Of a stretch of 64,000 bases of DNA, positions 56,753 through 64,000 are shown piece by piece; position 1 is the stretch's first letter, and the number at the start of each line of letters is the position of its first letter. The position numbers were made by a program, and so were the translations under genes. Origin of the DNA: Pseudomonas chlororaphis (GTDB lineage: Bacteria; Pseudomonadota; Gammaproteobacteria; Pseudomonadales; Pseudomonadaceae); assembly GCF_001921865.1 (NCBI RefSeq), contig NZ_MSCT01000008.1, positions 1 to 64,000 on the forward strand, written 5' to 3'. Below the pieces are notes generated by a model. That model made no database searches. It worked only from the letters and a program-made list of their open reading frames with translations, and was not told the origin of the DNA.

Positions 56753-56873
56753 ATGACCGTTAAACAAACGCTGGACTCCTGGTGCCTGCGCTGGGGTTTG
56801 ATCCGCGCTGCTTAAGCCTGCTGTCGGCTGCAACGTCTATCGAACATCATCAAACCTTGCGTGAGACCCTTTC
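56540..56873 (+). promoter_or_regulatory. Candidate promoter and long 5' leader of the aromatic permease gene
   Basis: TACAAT at 56540-56545 is a plausible -10; the -35 is not clear. If used, the leader is about 320 nt and includes the small stems GAGCC-CAG-GGCTC (near 56624) and AAGGC-TATCC-GCCTT (near 56670) plus the 20-codon leader ORF at 56753. The permease start itself has a weak ribosome-binding site. Confidence 0.4.
56753..56815 (+). CDS. Candidate 20-aa leader peptide upstream of the aromatic amino acid permease
   Basis: ATG at 56753 with AGG 7 bases upstream (CAGGTGACGC-ATG) opens a 20-codon frame ending TAA at 56815. The peptide contains two Trp codons close together (SWCLRWG) and ends LIRAA. 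It stops 58 bases before the permease ATG. A short Trp-containing ORF before an aromatic amino acid transporter is the pattern of leader-peptide attenuation (as known for TrpL or TnaC). No terminator/antiterminator pair was clear, so this is a candidate only. Confidence 0.45.
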   Translation: MTVKQTLDSWCLRWGLIRAA

Positions 56874-58295
56874 ATGAGTGGACAAAACCCGCATTCAGGC
56901 GAGCTGAAACGCGGCCTGAAAAATCGCCATATTCAACTGATCGCCCTGGGCGGCGCGATCGGTACCGGATTGTTCCTGGGCTCGGCCGGCGTGCTGAAAT
57001 CCGCCGGGCCGTCGATGATCCTGGGTTACGCCATCTGCGGCTTCATCGCCTTCATGATCATGCGCCAGCTCGGCGAGATGATTGTCGAAGAGCCGGTGGC
57101 CGGTTCCTTCAGCCATTTCGCGCACAAGTACTGGGGCGGTTTCGCCGGCTTCCTGTCGGGCTGGAACTGCTGGATCCTGTACATCCTGGTGGGCATGTCG
57201 GAGCTCACAGCGGTCGGCAAGTACGTGCACTACTGGTGGCCGGACGTGCCGACCTGGGCTTCGGCCGCGGCGTTTTTCGTGCTGATCAACCTGATCAACC
57301 TGGCCAACGTCAAAGTCTTCGGCGAGGCCGAGTTCTGGTTCGCGATCATCAAGGTGGTGGCTATCGTCGGCATGATCGCCCTGGGCAGCTACCTGCTGGT
57401 CAGCGGTCACGGCGGCCCGCAGGCTTCGGTGAGCAACCTGTGGGAACACGGCGGGTTCTTCCCCAACGGCGTCAGCGGCCTGGTGATGGCCATGGCGATC
57501 ATCATGTTTTCCTTCGGCGGCCTGGAGATGCTCGGGTTCACCGCGGCCGAGGCCGACAAGCCGAAGACCGTGATCCCCAAAGCGATCAACCAGGTGATCT
57601 ACCGCATCCTGATTTTCTACATCGGTGCTTTGGTGGTGCTGTTGTCCCTGACCCCATGGGACAGCCTGCTGGCGACCCTCAACGCCTCCGGCGATGCCTA
57701 CAGCGGCAGCCCATTCGTCCAGGTGTTCTCGATGCTGGGCAGCAATACCGCGGCGCACATCCTCAACTTCGTGGTCCTGACCGCGGCCTTGTCGGTGTAC
57801 AACAGCGGCACCTACTGCAACAGCCGCATGCTCCTGGGCATGGCCGAGCAGGGCGACGCGCCGAAAGCCCTGGCGAAGATCGACAAGCGCGGCGTGCCGG
57901 TGATGTCGATCCTGGCCTCGGCGCTGGTGACCTTCGTCGCGGTGGTGCTCAACTACCTGATCCCGCAGCATGCGCTGGAGCTCTTGATGTCGCTGGTGGT
58001 CGCGACCCTGGTGATCAACTGGGCGATGATCAGCTACTCGCACTTCAAGTTCCGCCAGCACATGAACCGCACCGGCCAGACGCCGCTGTTCAAGGCGCTG
58101 TGGTACCCCTACGGCAACTACATCTGCCTGGCGTTCGTGGTGTTCATCCTCGGCATCATGTTGATGATCCCGGGCATCCAGATCTCGGTGTACGCGATTC
58201 CGGTGTGGGTCGTGTTCATGTGGGTCTGCTACTACATCAAGAACAAGCGCAGCGCCCAGGACAACTTGCAGGTGGCCAATGCTTCGCTGAAGTAA
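56874..58295 (+). CDS. aroP: Aromatic/neutral amino acid permease, AAT family (AroP-like)
   Basis: A 473-aa APC-superfamily proton symporter with 12 transmembrane helices. The N-terminal [37 protein letters not shown] is diagnostic of the AAT family, followed by [19 protein letters not shown] and [23 protein letters not shown]. Position upstream of arfB and the phh operon matches aroP2 (PA0866) in P. aeruginosa, so aromatic amino acids are the likely substrates. Related members carry proline or GABA, so the substrate is not certain. A strong terminator follows. Confidence 0.85.
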   Translation: MSGQNPHSGELKRGLKNRHIQLIALGGAIGTGLFLGSAGVLKSAGPSMILGYAICGFIAFMIMRQLGEMIVEEPVAGSFSHFAHKYWGGFAGFLSGWNCWILYILVGMSELTAVGKYVHYWWPDVPTWASAAAFFVLINLINLANVKVFGEAEFWFAIIKVVAIVGMIALGSYLLVSGHGGPQASVSNLWEHGGFFPNGVSGLVMAMAIIMFSFGGLEMLGFTAAEADKPKTVIPKAINQVIYRILIFYIGALVVLLSLTPWDSLLATLNASGDAYSGSPFVQVFSMLGSNTAAHILNFVVLTAALSVYNSGTYCNSRMLLGMAEQGDAPKALAKIDKRGVPVMSILASALVTFVAVVLNYLIPQHALELLMSLVVATLVINWAMISYSHFKFRQHMNRTGQTPLFKALWYPYGNYICLAFVVFILGIMLMIPGIQISVYAIPVWVVFMWVCYYIKNKRSAQDNLQVANASLK

Positions 58296-58313
58296 GCGGC
58301 GCGCAGCAACAAC

Positions 58314-58338
58314 AAACCCGGCTCCGGCCGGGTTTTTT
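58314..58338 (+). terminator. Rho-independent terminator of the permease gene
   Basis: Nine-bp stem AAACCCGGC (58314-58322) / GCCGGGTTT (58327-58335) with loop TCCG and a run of six T (58333-58338), 18 bases past the stop. Confidence 0.95.
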
Positions 58339-58350
58339 GTGGGTGTGCTT

Positions 58351-58440
58351 TGTAGGAGCGAGCTTGCTCGCGATAGCGTCCGTTCCGGCAACGCGCTGGA
58401 TGGCCGCTTCGCGGATCGCGGGCAAGCCTCGCTCCTACGG
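58351..58440. repeat. REPIN with mixed subtypes
   Basis: The left arm TGTAGGAGCGAGCTTGCTCG (58351) is the GAGCTTGC subtype, while the right arm ATCGCGGGCAAGCCTCGCTC (58415) is the GGCAAGCC subtype. Mixed arms suggest recombination between two REPINs or two independent single insertions. Confidence 0.85.
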
Positions 58441-58492
58441 GGGATCATGCAATTCGCGGTATCCTAGGCGCCCTGAAAGCGGACCCATTTCC

Positions 58493-58906
58493 ATGCTGGT
58501 GATTTCCAACAACGTGCAGCTGCCGGATGCCGAGATCGAGTTGAGCGCCATTCGCGCCCAGGGCGCGGGCGGGCAGAACGTCAACAAGGTCTCCAGCGCG
58601 GTGCACCTGCGCTTCGACATTCCGGCCTCGTCCTTGCCGCCTTTCTACAAGGAGCGGCTGCTGGCGCTGCGCGACAGCCGCATCACCAGCGACGGGGTGA
58701 TCGTCATCAAGGCCCAGCAATACCGGACCCAGGAACAGAACCGCGCAGATGCCCTGGAGCGCCTGGTGGAGTTGATCCTCGGTGCCACCAAGGTGGAAAA
58801 GAAGCGCCGGCCGACCAAACCGACCCTCGGCTCGAAGACCCGGCGCCTGGAGGCCAAGAGCAAGCGCGGGAATATCAAGGCCGGGCGCGGCAAGGTCGAC
58901 TTCTAG
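58493..58906 (+). CDS. arfB: Alternative ribosome-rescue factor ArfB (YaeJ)
   Basis: A codon-independent peptidyl-tRNA hydrolase that frees ribosomes stalled on mRNAs without stop codons. The 137-aa protein has the catalytic GGQ at 26-28 ([23 protein letters not shown]) and the basic C-terminal tail that enters the empty mRNA channel ([35 protein letters not shown]). The ATG at 58493 begins the conserved [22 protein letters not shown]. Its stop overlaps the stop of the convergent MFS gene (58903-58906). Confidence 0.95.
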   Translation: MLVISNNVQLPDAEIELSAIRAQGAGGQNVNKVSSAVHLRFDIPASSLPPFYKERLLALRDSRITSDGVIVIKAQQYRTQEQNRADALERLVELILGATKVEKKRRPTKPTLGSKTRRLEAKSKRGNIKAGRGKVDF

Positions 58907-60102
58907 GCGGCGTCGCGCTCTTCGCGGTACCTCGGCGCCTGGCGGTACAGGTACAAGCTCAGCAGCAAGCCGCTGCAGGCGGCGAGGGCGGCGAACAGGA
59001 AGATCGAGGCGAAGCCGAAGCCGGCGGCAATGGCCCCGGCCAGCGGCCCGGTGATACCCAGCGACAGGTCGATGAACAGCGAGTAGGCGCCCACCGCCGC
59101 GCCGCGGCTGGAGGCGGGCACCAGGTTGACCGCTTCCACCCCAAGCGCCGGGAACACCAGGGAGAAGCCGAAGCCGCTCAACGCCGCGCCGGCCAGGGCC
59201 CAGTTGGCGTCCGGCGCCAGCCACAACAGCAGCAGGCCGAGGGTTTCCACCGACAGGCAGGCGATCGCCACGCGAAAGCCGCCGAGGCGGTTGATCAGGT
59301 TGCCGAACAGCAGCCGCGCACCGATAAAGCTGGCGCCGAACAGGCTCAGGCAGAGCACCGCGTTGGCCCAGTGCTGGGTGGCGTAATACAGGGTGATGAA
59401 GGTGGCGATGGTGCCAAAGCCGATGGAGCCCAGGGCCAGGCCGCAGCCATGGGGGAAGACGCGGCCCAGCACATGCATGAACGGCAGGCGCTCGCCGGCG
59501 ACGATCGGCGCCGCGAGTTTCGGCCAGGCCAGCGCCAGGCCGAGGATCGCCAGCAGGATGATGCTCACGCCCATGCTCCACAGCCCCAGGCGGTTCACCA
59601 GCAATACCCCCAGCGGCGCGCCAACGGCCAGCGCGCCGTAGCTGGCGATGCCGTTCCAGGAAATCACCTTGGCGGTGTTCTGCGCGCCGACCCGACCGAT
59701 GCCCCAGCCGATGGAACCCGACCCCACCAGGCTCTCGGCGCTGCCGAGCACCAGCCGGCCGATCAGCAGGCTGATCAGGCTCAGCATCGGCAGGCTGTGC
59801 AGCCACGCCGACAGCAGCATGAACACCCCGCTCAGGCCGCAACCCGCCAGGCCGTACATCACCGCGCGCTTGCTGCCCAGGTTGTCGATGATTTTCCCGG
59901 CATAGGGGCGGCTGAGCAGGGTCGCCAGGTATTGCACGCTGATCACCAGGCCGGCGATCACCGCGCCGAAGCCCAGTTCGCTGTGCACGTAACCCGGCAG
60001 CACGGCCAGGGGAATGCCGATGTTCAGGTAGCCGATAAAGGTGAAGAGGACGATGGAAACGACTTGCAGCGTGACCGCCAAAGGGCGCTGGGTATCTGGC
60101 AT
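58903..60102 (-). CDS. MFS transporter (YfcJ/YhhS-like)
   Basis: A 399-aa protein with 12 transmembrane helices of the UPF0226 MFS group. The N-terminal [62 protein letters not shown] includes the MFS loop 2-3 motif ([17 protein letters not shown]). Members of the group are linked to efflux of sugars, herbicides or arabinose; the substrate here is unknown. Its stop overlaps arfB by four bases. No regulator gene is adjacent. Confidence 0.88.
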   Translation of the reverse strand: MPDTQRPLAVTLQVVSIVLFTFIGYLNIGIPLAVLPGYVHSELGFGAVIAGLVISVQYLATLLSRPYAGKIIDNLGSKRAVMYGLAGCGLSGVFMLLSAWLHSLPMLSLISLLIGRLVLGSAESLVGSGSIGWGIGRVGAQNTAKVISWNGIASYGALAVGAPLGVLLVNRLGLWSMGVSIILLAILGLALAWPKLAAPIVAGERLPFMHVLGRVFPHGCGLALGSIGFGTIATFITLYYATQHWANAVLCLSLFGASFIGARLLFGNLINRLGGFRVAIACLSVETLGLLLLWLAPDANWALAGAALSGFGFSLVFPALGVEAVNLVPASSRGAAVGAYSLFIDLSLGITGPLAGAIAAGFGFASIFLFAALAACSGLLLSLYLYRQAPRYREERDAA

Positions 60103-60216
60103 GGGGAAAGGTCCACGGGCACGGGCAGAATAGATAGGCTGCTTATGATACCGAGGGTTGAAACGATTCAGGTGGAGAAATTGACCGGCAGCCGCAAGTT
60201 TTTACCGGGGGCGGGG

Positions 60217-60399
60217 TCAGGCGTGCGAAGGGGCCAGCAGTTGGGTGGTGACCAGGGCGGCCAGGGCGTTTTCCTGGGTGCCGAAGCGGGCCAGCAGGGC
60301 GGCCTGTTTTTCCGGGGACAGGTGGTTCCAGATCTCGATCATTTTTTCGGCGGTGCCGATCAGCACGCTGGCTTGGGTTTCGCTGAAGGCGTCGGTCAT
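60217..60399 (-). CDS. Small 60-aa protein of unknown function
   Basis: An ATG-initiated frame with GAGAA upstream. The product (starting MTDAFSETQASVLIGTAEKM) is helical and amphipathic, without signal or membrane segment; the middle WNHLSPEKQAALLARFGTQENAL looks like a folded small domain. It lies 82 bp downstream of the 43-aa ORF on the same strand, separated by a 13-bp hairpin. No family recognised. Confidence 0.6.
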   Translation of the reverse strand: MTDAFSETQASVLIGTAEKMIEIWNHLSPEKQAALLARFGTQENALAALVTTQLLAPSHA

Positions 60400-60430
60400 G
60401 GCGGCGGTTCTCGAAGGCGGGTTTCAGGCG

Positions 60431-60464
60431 GTGTGGAAAGCGCATCGAAGAGCGCTTTCCACAC
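60431..60464 (-). terminator. Perfect 13-bp hairpin between two small ORFs
   Basis: GTGTGGAAAGCGC (60431-60443) and its exact complement GCGCTTTCCACAC (60452-60464) with an 8-nt loop, 18 bases past the 43-aa ORF on the minus strand. No T-run follows, so it may be a processing or stability hairpin rather than a classical terminator. Confidence 0.55.
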
Positions 60465-60481
60465 TGTCTGGGGTAATGCGG

Positions 60482-60613
60482 TCAGTCTTCGCTATCGGCC
60501 TTGCGGCCAGGTGCGGCTTCTTTCGGTTCGGGCTGTTGGGCACCGGCTTGTTGCGGGGTTGTCTGCTCAGTTTCGTGCAGGCTTGGGAAGGGGAGATTAG
60601 GAATCTCGTGCAT
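60482..60613 (-). CDS. Small 43-aa Pro/Glu-rich peptide
   Basis: ATG (CAT at 60611-60613) preceded by GGAG with 8-base spacing (GAGGAGCAACGAAC-ATG), stop TGA at 60482. The product starts MHEIPNLPFPSLHE and continues with a Gln/Pro/Glu-rich, likely disordered tail. No known family. The strong ribosome-binding site argues for real translation. It lies about 240 bp downstream of phhC with a REPIN between, and upstream of the 60-aa ORF in the same direction. Confidence 0.6.
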   Translation of the reverse strand: MHEIPNLPFPSLHETEQTTPQQAGAQQPEPKEAAPGRKADSED

Positions 60614-60768
60614 GTTCGTTGCTCCTCGCAAGGTCTGTTTTTTAAATCGCTGGGTAGATCCGCGCTTTTAAAAAGCTTGGGCAGGATACAGCACTGCAAA
60701 TGACAAAAAGATTTTTATCTGGGGTTTTGGGATGAAAGGAGTTTCATCGGGTGGGGATTCTTGAAGAG

Positions 60769-60847
60769 CATCGCGAGCAAGCTCGCTCCTGCAGGAGGCC
60801 TGTATGAACGACATGCGGTCCCTGTAGGAGCGAGCTTGCTCGCGATG
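60769..60847. repeat. REPIN (GAGCAAGCTCGCTCC type)
   Basis: CATCGCGAGCAAGCTCGCTC at 60769 and the inverse ending CTTGCTCGCGATG at 60847 flank about 30 bp, directly after the phhC stop codon; it probably forms the mRNA end of the phh operon. Confidence 0.9.
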
Positions 60848-60854
60848 GTTTTTT

Positions 60855-62051
60855 TCAGTCCTTGCAGACGTCGGCGATGGCCTCGGCCAGCAGGTCCAGG
60901 CGGGTGGCGTCGATGCCGGCGACGTTGGCCCGGCCTGAGCCGACCATGTACACGCTGTGCCGGTCGCGCAGCTTGGCTACCTGCTCCGGCGTCAGGCCGG
61001 TGTAGGAGAACATGCCGCGCTGTACGCCGATATGCGCGAAGCGCTCGGCCAGGCCATGGGGTTGCAGCGCTTCCACCAGGCCCGAGCGCAACTGTGCGAT
61101 GCGCAGGCGCATGGCTTCCACTTCGTCGGCCCAGAGGCTTTTCAGCTCCGGGTCGCCGAGGATGGTGGCGACCACCGCGGCGCCGTGATCCGGCGGGGTG
61201 GACCACAGGTTACGGGCGATATGGGCGAGCTGGCTGCGCACGTCGAGCAGCTTTTCGGCGTCGCGGGTGCAGACGATCAGCGCGCCGGTACGGTCGCGGT
61301 ACAGGCCGAAGTTCTTCGAGCAGGAGCTGGTGACCAGCAGCTCGGGCAGTTCGGCGGCGAACAGCCGGACCGCCCAGGCGTCCTGCTCCAGGCCGTCGCC
61401 GAAGCCCTGGTAGGCGAAGTCGATCAGCGGCAGCAGGTTACGGCTGCGCACCACGTCCAGTACCCGGTACCAGTCGTCGTGGCTCAGGTCGAAACCGGTA
61501 GGGTTGTGGCAGCAGGCGTGCAGCAGCACCACGTCGCCCTTGGGCGCCAGGTTCAGGGCCGCGAGCATGGCCTCGACGTCGAGGCGGTTATCGCTGCCGA
61601 CGTAGGGGTAATGGCTGACCTGGATGCCGGCGGCGGCAAAGATGGTTTCGTGGATCGGCCAGGTCGGGTTGCTCAACCACACGCCACGGCCCGGCAGGCA
61701 GTGGGCGATGAAGTCGGCGCTGAGGCGCAGGGCGCCAGTGCCGCCCGGGGTCTGGGTGGCGCCGGCGCGTTGCTGGGCAATCAGTTTCGAGTCGGCGCCC
61801 AGCACCAGTTCGTTGATTGCCTTGCCGAAGGCCGGTTCGCCATGGCCGCCGATGTAGATCTTGGTGGTCTGGCGGTCGACCAGGCGCTGTTCGGCCAGCT
61901 TCACCGATTGCGGGATCGGCGTCAGGCCCTGGGAATCCTTGTAGACGCCGACGCCCAGGTCGAACTTGCGCGGGTTGCTGTCCGACGCATAGGCCTCCAT
62001 CAGGCCAAGAATCGGGTCGCCGGGTACTCGGCCTATGGCGTCGAAATGCAT
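60855..62051 (-). CDS. phhC: Aromatic amino acid aminotransferase
   Basis: A 398-aa class I PLP-dependent transaminase that converts tyrosine and phenylalanine to their keto acids. Visible are GGTGALRL, SNPTWPIH, CHNPTGFD, DFAYQGFG and the PLP lysine K246 in SSCSKNFGLYRDRTGAL. Its ATG overlaps the phhB stop by a base, so translation is coupled. It is third in phhA-phhB-phhC, as in P. aeruginosa. AspC-like proteins are very similar; operon context decides. Confidence 0.94.
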   Translation of the reverse strand: MHFDAIGRVPGDPILGLMEAYASDSNPRKFDLGVGVYKDSQGLTPIPQSVKLAEQRLVDRQTTKIYIGGHGEPAFGKAINELVLGADSKLIAQQRAGATQTPGGTGALRLSADFIAHCLPGRGVWLSNPTWPIHETIFAAAGIQVSHYPYVGSDNRLDVEAMLAALNLAPKGDVVLLHACCHNPTGFDLSHDDWYRVLDVVRSRNLLPLIDFAYQGFGDGLEQDAWAVRLFAAELPELLVTSSCSKNFGLYRDRTGALIVCTRDAEKLLDVRSQLAHIARNLWSTPPDHGAAVVATILGDPELKSLWADEVEAMRLRIAQLRSGLVEALQPHGLAERFAHIGVQRGMFSYTGLTPEQVAKLRDRHSVYMVGSGRANVAGIDATRLDLLAEAIADVCKD

Positions 62052-62407
62052 TACTTGCGTCCTTCTGCGGTCTTGGCCACTTCGTCGGTGCGGGCGGCCA
62101 TGATGAAGTCGTTGCGGTGCAGGCCCTTGATGGAGTGGCTCCACCAGGTCACGGTGACCTTGCCCCATTCGGTGAGGAGGCCAGGATGATGACCTTCCGC
62201 CTCGGAAATTTCACCCATTGCGTTGGTGAATGCCAGGGCGAACTTGAAGTTTTTGAACAGAAAGACTTTTTCCAGCTGCATCACGCCATCGCGCACTTCG
62301 ATGTTCCAGTCGGGGATCTGCTTGATCAGTACCGGCAGTTCTTCGTCGCTGACGTGTGGCGCGTCGGCGCGGCAGGCTTCGCAATGGGCTTGGTTCAGAG
62401 CGGTCAT
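62051..62407 (-). CDS. phhB: Pterin-4a-carbinolamine dehydratase
   Basis: Recycles the pterin cofactor used by phenylalanine hydroxylase. The 118-aa protein has the family motif [34 protein letters not shown] with the catalytic histidines (EGHHP and the H in WWSHS). ATG at 62407 is used; the frame extends a little upstream, but [20 protein letters not shown] is the usual start. It lies between phhA and phhC. Confidence 0.95.
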   Translation of the reverse strand: MTALNQAHCEACRADAPHVSDEELPVLIKQIPDWNIEVRDGVMQLEKVFLFKNFKFALAFTNAMGEISEAEGHHPGLLTEWGKVTVTWWSHSIKGLHRNDFIMAARTDEVAKTAEGRK

Positions 62408-62476
62408 GGTGGGTTCCTGAAGTGGATTCTTGTTGGAAAATACGGGTTTTGCCGGCGGCACGCGAGGCTTGCCGGC

Positions 62477-63268
62477 TCAGGCCGCCTTGGGTTTGGGCGG
62501 AAACTTGGGAGCGTGCAGGCCCAGCTGCATGCCCTGGTGCACCAGGGCCATGATGTCTTCATGGGCCAGGTCGAACAGGCGCTTGAGGTTAGGCAGCACA
62601 AAGTAGATCGGTTGCAGGATGTCGATGCGGTATGGGGTGCGCATGGCTTCCAGCGGGTCGAAGGCCTGGTGTTCCGGAACGTCCGACAGGCTGTAGACGG
62701 TTTCCTTGGGCGAGGAGAGGATGCCGCCGCCGTAGATGCGCTGGCCTTGCGGGGTGTCCAGCAGGCCGAACTCGATGGTCATCCAGTACAGGCGCGCCAG
62801 GTACACCCGTTCTTCCTTGGTGGCCTGCAGGCCGAGCTTGCCGTAGGTGTGGGTGAATTCGGCGAACCAGGGATTGGTCAGCAGCGGGCAGTGGCCAAAG
62901 ATCTCGTGGAAGATGTCCGGCTCTTGCAGGTAGTCCAGTTCTTCGCGGGTGCGGATAAAGGTGGCGACTGGAAACTGCTTGCTGGCGAGCAATTCGAAGA
63001 AGGTCTGGAAGGGGATCAGCGCCGGCACCCGGGCCACTTGCCAGCCGGTGGTCTCGCCCAGCACCTGGTTGATTTCGCCCAGCTGCGGGATGCGGTCGTG
63101 GGGCAGGCCGAGTTTCTCGATGCCGTCCAGGTATTCCTGGCACGCGCGCCCTTCGATCACTTTCAACTGACGGGTGATCAGGGTGTTCCACACCGCGTGT
63201 TCTTCGTCGGTGTAGTGGATAAAACCTTGCGCGTCGGGCTCGCGGGCCACGTACTGCGTCTGCTTCAT
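62477..63268 (-). CDS. phhA: Phenylalanine 4-monooxygenase
   Basis: A pterin- and iron-dependent hydroxylase converting phenylalanine to tyrosine. The 263-aa protein has iron ligands H121 and H126 (DIFHEIFGHCPLL) and E166 (YWMTIEFGLL), plus the aromatic hydroxylase core GWQVARVPALIPFQTFFELLASKQFPVATFIR. It is the bacterial single-domain form, without an N-terminal regulatory domain. It is first in phhABC and divergent from phhR, which activates it in P. aeruginosa with sigma-54. Confidence 0.96.
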   Translation of the reverse strand: MKQTQYVAREPDAQGFIHYTDEEHAVWNTLITRQLKVIEGRACQEYLDGIEKLGLPHDRIPQLGEINQVLGETTGWQVARVPALIPFQTFFELLASKQFPVATFIRTREELDYLQEPDIFHEIFGHCPLLTNPWFAEFTHTYGKLGLQATKEERVYLARLYWMTIEFGLLDTPQGQRIYGGGILSSPKETVYSLSDVPEHQAFDPLEAMRTPYRIDILQPIYFVLPNLKRLFDLAHEDIMALVHQGMQLGLHAPKFPPKPKAA

Positions 63269-63574
63269 GCTGCTCTCCTGTCAGGGGCTGCGTTCTTGTT
63301 ATCAGTTGACGCTAGAGATAACCCAAGGTGGCAGCCCGTGCAGCAGGTTGACGTGAACGTAATGGGCGCATTGACGGTAAATTCGTAAAGTTTTCGTTAC
63401 GAAAATGCCGGAAGGCCGGTAATACTGAGAATAGTCGATTTGAAAAGGCCGGCTGCTGTCACATAATCTTGACGATTATCTGCGCCGCACCGCAGAAAAT
63501 TCGTGCCGCGGGGTGTCAAAAGCGCCGTTTTCCGGCGTTCATGTCCTCCATTACCTGCTTCGGGCCCTCCTTAT
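63269..63574. other. Divergent phhA-phhR control region
   Basis: 306 bp between divergent starts. It contains one TyrR/PhhR-like box (63384-63401). A weak sigma-54-like GG-N10-GC arrangement for the phhA side is at 63311-63326 (minus strand TTGGGTTATCTCTAGC), too degenerate to call. Confidence 0.5.
63384..63401. promoter_or_regulatory. Putative PhhR (TyrR-type) box
   Basis: CGTAAAGTTTTCGTTACG matches the TyrR consensus TGTAAA-N6-TTTACA at 5 of 6 and 4 of 6 positions, with the exact 6-base spacer. It lies about 116 bases upstream of phhA and 174 bases upstream of phhR. Confidence 0.45.
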
Positions 63575-64000
63575 ATGCGTATCAAAGTCCACTGCCAGAA
63601 TCGCATCGGCATCCTGCGCGACATTCTCAACCTGCTGGTGGAGTACGGCATCAACGTCGCCCGCGGCGAGGTGGGCGGCGAACACGGCAACGCGATCTAT
63701 CTGCATTGCCCGAACCTGATCAACCTGCAGTTCCAGGCGCTGCGACCGAAGTTCGAGTCGATTGCCGGGGTGTTCGGGGTCAAGCGGGTCGGGCTGATGC
63801 CCAGCGAGCGGCGACACATGGAGCTCAATGCGCTGCTCGGGGCGCTGGAGTTTCCAGTGCTGTCCATCGACATGGGCGGTTCCATCGTTGCCGCCAATCG
63901 CGCGGCGGCGCAGTTGCTCGGTGTGCGGGTGGACGAGGTGCCGGGGATTCCGCTGTCGCGTTATGCCGAGGACTTCGATCTGCCGGAACTGGTGCGGGCC
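63575..64000 (+). CDS. phhR: Transcriptional regulator PhhR, N-terminal part (runs off the window)
   Basis: The first 142 codons of a TyrR-type sigma-54 activator. ATG at 63575 begins MRIKVHCQNRIGILRDILNL, an ACT domain (about 1-70) that senses aromatic amino acids, followed by a PAS domain (about 80 onward: LSIDMGGSIVAANRAAAQLLGV). The AAA+ and helix-turn-helix domains lie beyond the end. It is divergent from phhA, the standard phh arrangement. There is no strong ribosome-binding site; CCTCC lies near, on the other sense. Confidence 0.92.
   Translation, partial: MRIKVHCQNRIGILRDILNLLVEYGINVARGEVGGEHGNAIYLHCPNLINLQFQALRPKFESIAGVFGVKRVGLMPSERRHMELNALLGALEFPVLSIDMGGSIVAANRAAAQLLGVRVDEVPGIPLSRYAEDFDLPELVRA

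Noticed and set aside
63311..63326. Sigma-54 promoter for phhA
   Set aside because: GG-N10-GC is present on the minus strand (TTGGGTTATCTCTAGC), but most other consensus positions differ. phhA is known to need sigma-54 in P. aeruginosa, so a promoter should exist, but I cannot place it firmly.

Overview
The window reads as chromosomal DNA of a fluorescent pseudomonad, probably the Pseudomonas fluorescens/protegens/chlororaphis group. The evidence is high-GC coding sequence, two families of Pseudomonas REP/REPIN palindromes between genes, and gene blocks whose order matches Pseudomonas loci: gbuA-gbuR, lapA with lapEBC and lapDG, cpxR-spy-cpxS, plpD with its marR/fimV-like/recQ neighbours, scpAB-rluB, aroP-arfB and phhABC-phhR. 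No tRNA, rRNA, CRISPR array, prophage or insertion sequence was seen.

Layout. 1-6.5 kb: the 3' part of a YadA-like trimeric autotransporter (repeat-rich, with one apparent frameshift), then a lipoprotein, a REC-EAL c-di-GMP protein and a small translationally coupled ORF. 6.6-12.4 kb: guanidinobutyrase operon (gbuA, NTF2-like protein, NCS1 permease, SSS symporter) with divergent LysR regulator gbuR. 12.4-13.1 kb: tapT. 13.2-30.1 kb: the complete Lap biofilm adhesin locus, with lapEBC (type I secretion), divergent giant adhesin lapA, and convergent lapG-lapD (periplasmic protease and its c-di-GMP receptor). lapA carries five single-base deletions packed into about 730 bp of one repeat region; these look like consensus errors. 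30.1-41 kb: ybaN-like, UPF0149, recQ, marR, fimV-like, plpD, selenoprotein-W-like, EamA and AraC genes, and a metallophosphoesterase. 41-49.6 kb: HD protein, Mpo1-like, AraC, TrkH, nitroreductase, the Cpx-type two-component locus with a Spy-like periplasmic protein, a coiled-coil membrane protein, YciI and YciB. 49.6-54.5 kb: PHP phosphatase, YciO-type protein, ScpA, ScpB, RluB. 54.6-56.7 kb: an M29-like metalloenzyme preceded by a 45-residue peptide gene and an AT-rich island. 56.7-64 kb: aromatic amino acid permease with a candidate leader peptide, ArfB, MFS transporter, two small ORFs, and the phenylalanine hydroxylase operon phhABC with the start of phhR.

How it fits together. Two large surface adhesins, each beside c-di-GMP proteins, dominate the first 30 kb. 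In the Lap system, low c-di-GMP should release LapG from LapD so that it cleaves LapA at the TAAG motif near residue 115. The first adhesin sits directly upstream of a lipoprotein and a REC-EAL protein and may form a second c-di-GMP-linked attachment module. The last 8 kb handles aromatic amino acid uptake and phenylalanine/tyrosine catabolism. The least familiar element is the 45-aa peptide plus M29-like enzyme pair at 54.7-55.8 kb, which has the layout of a minimal peptide-modification system; that role is inference only.
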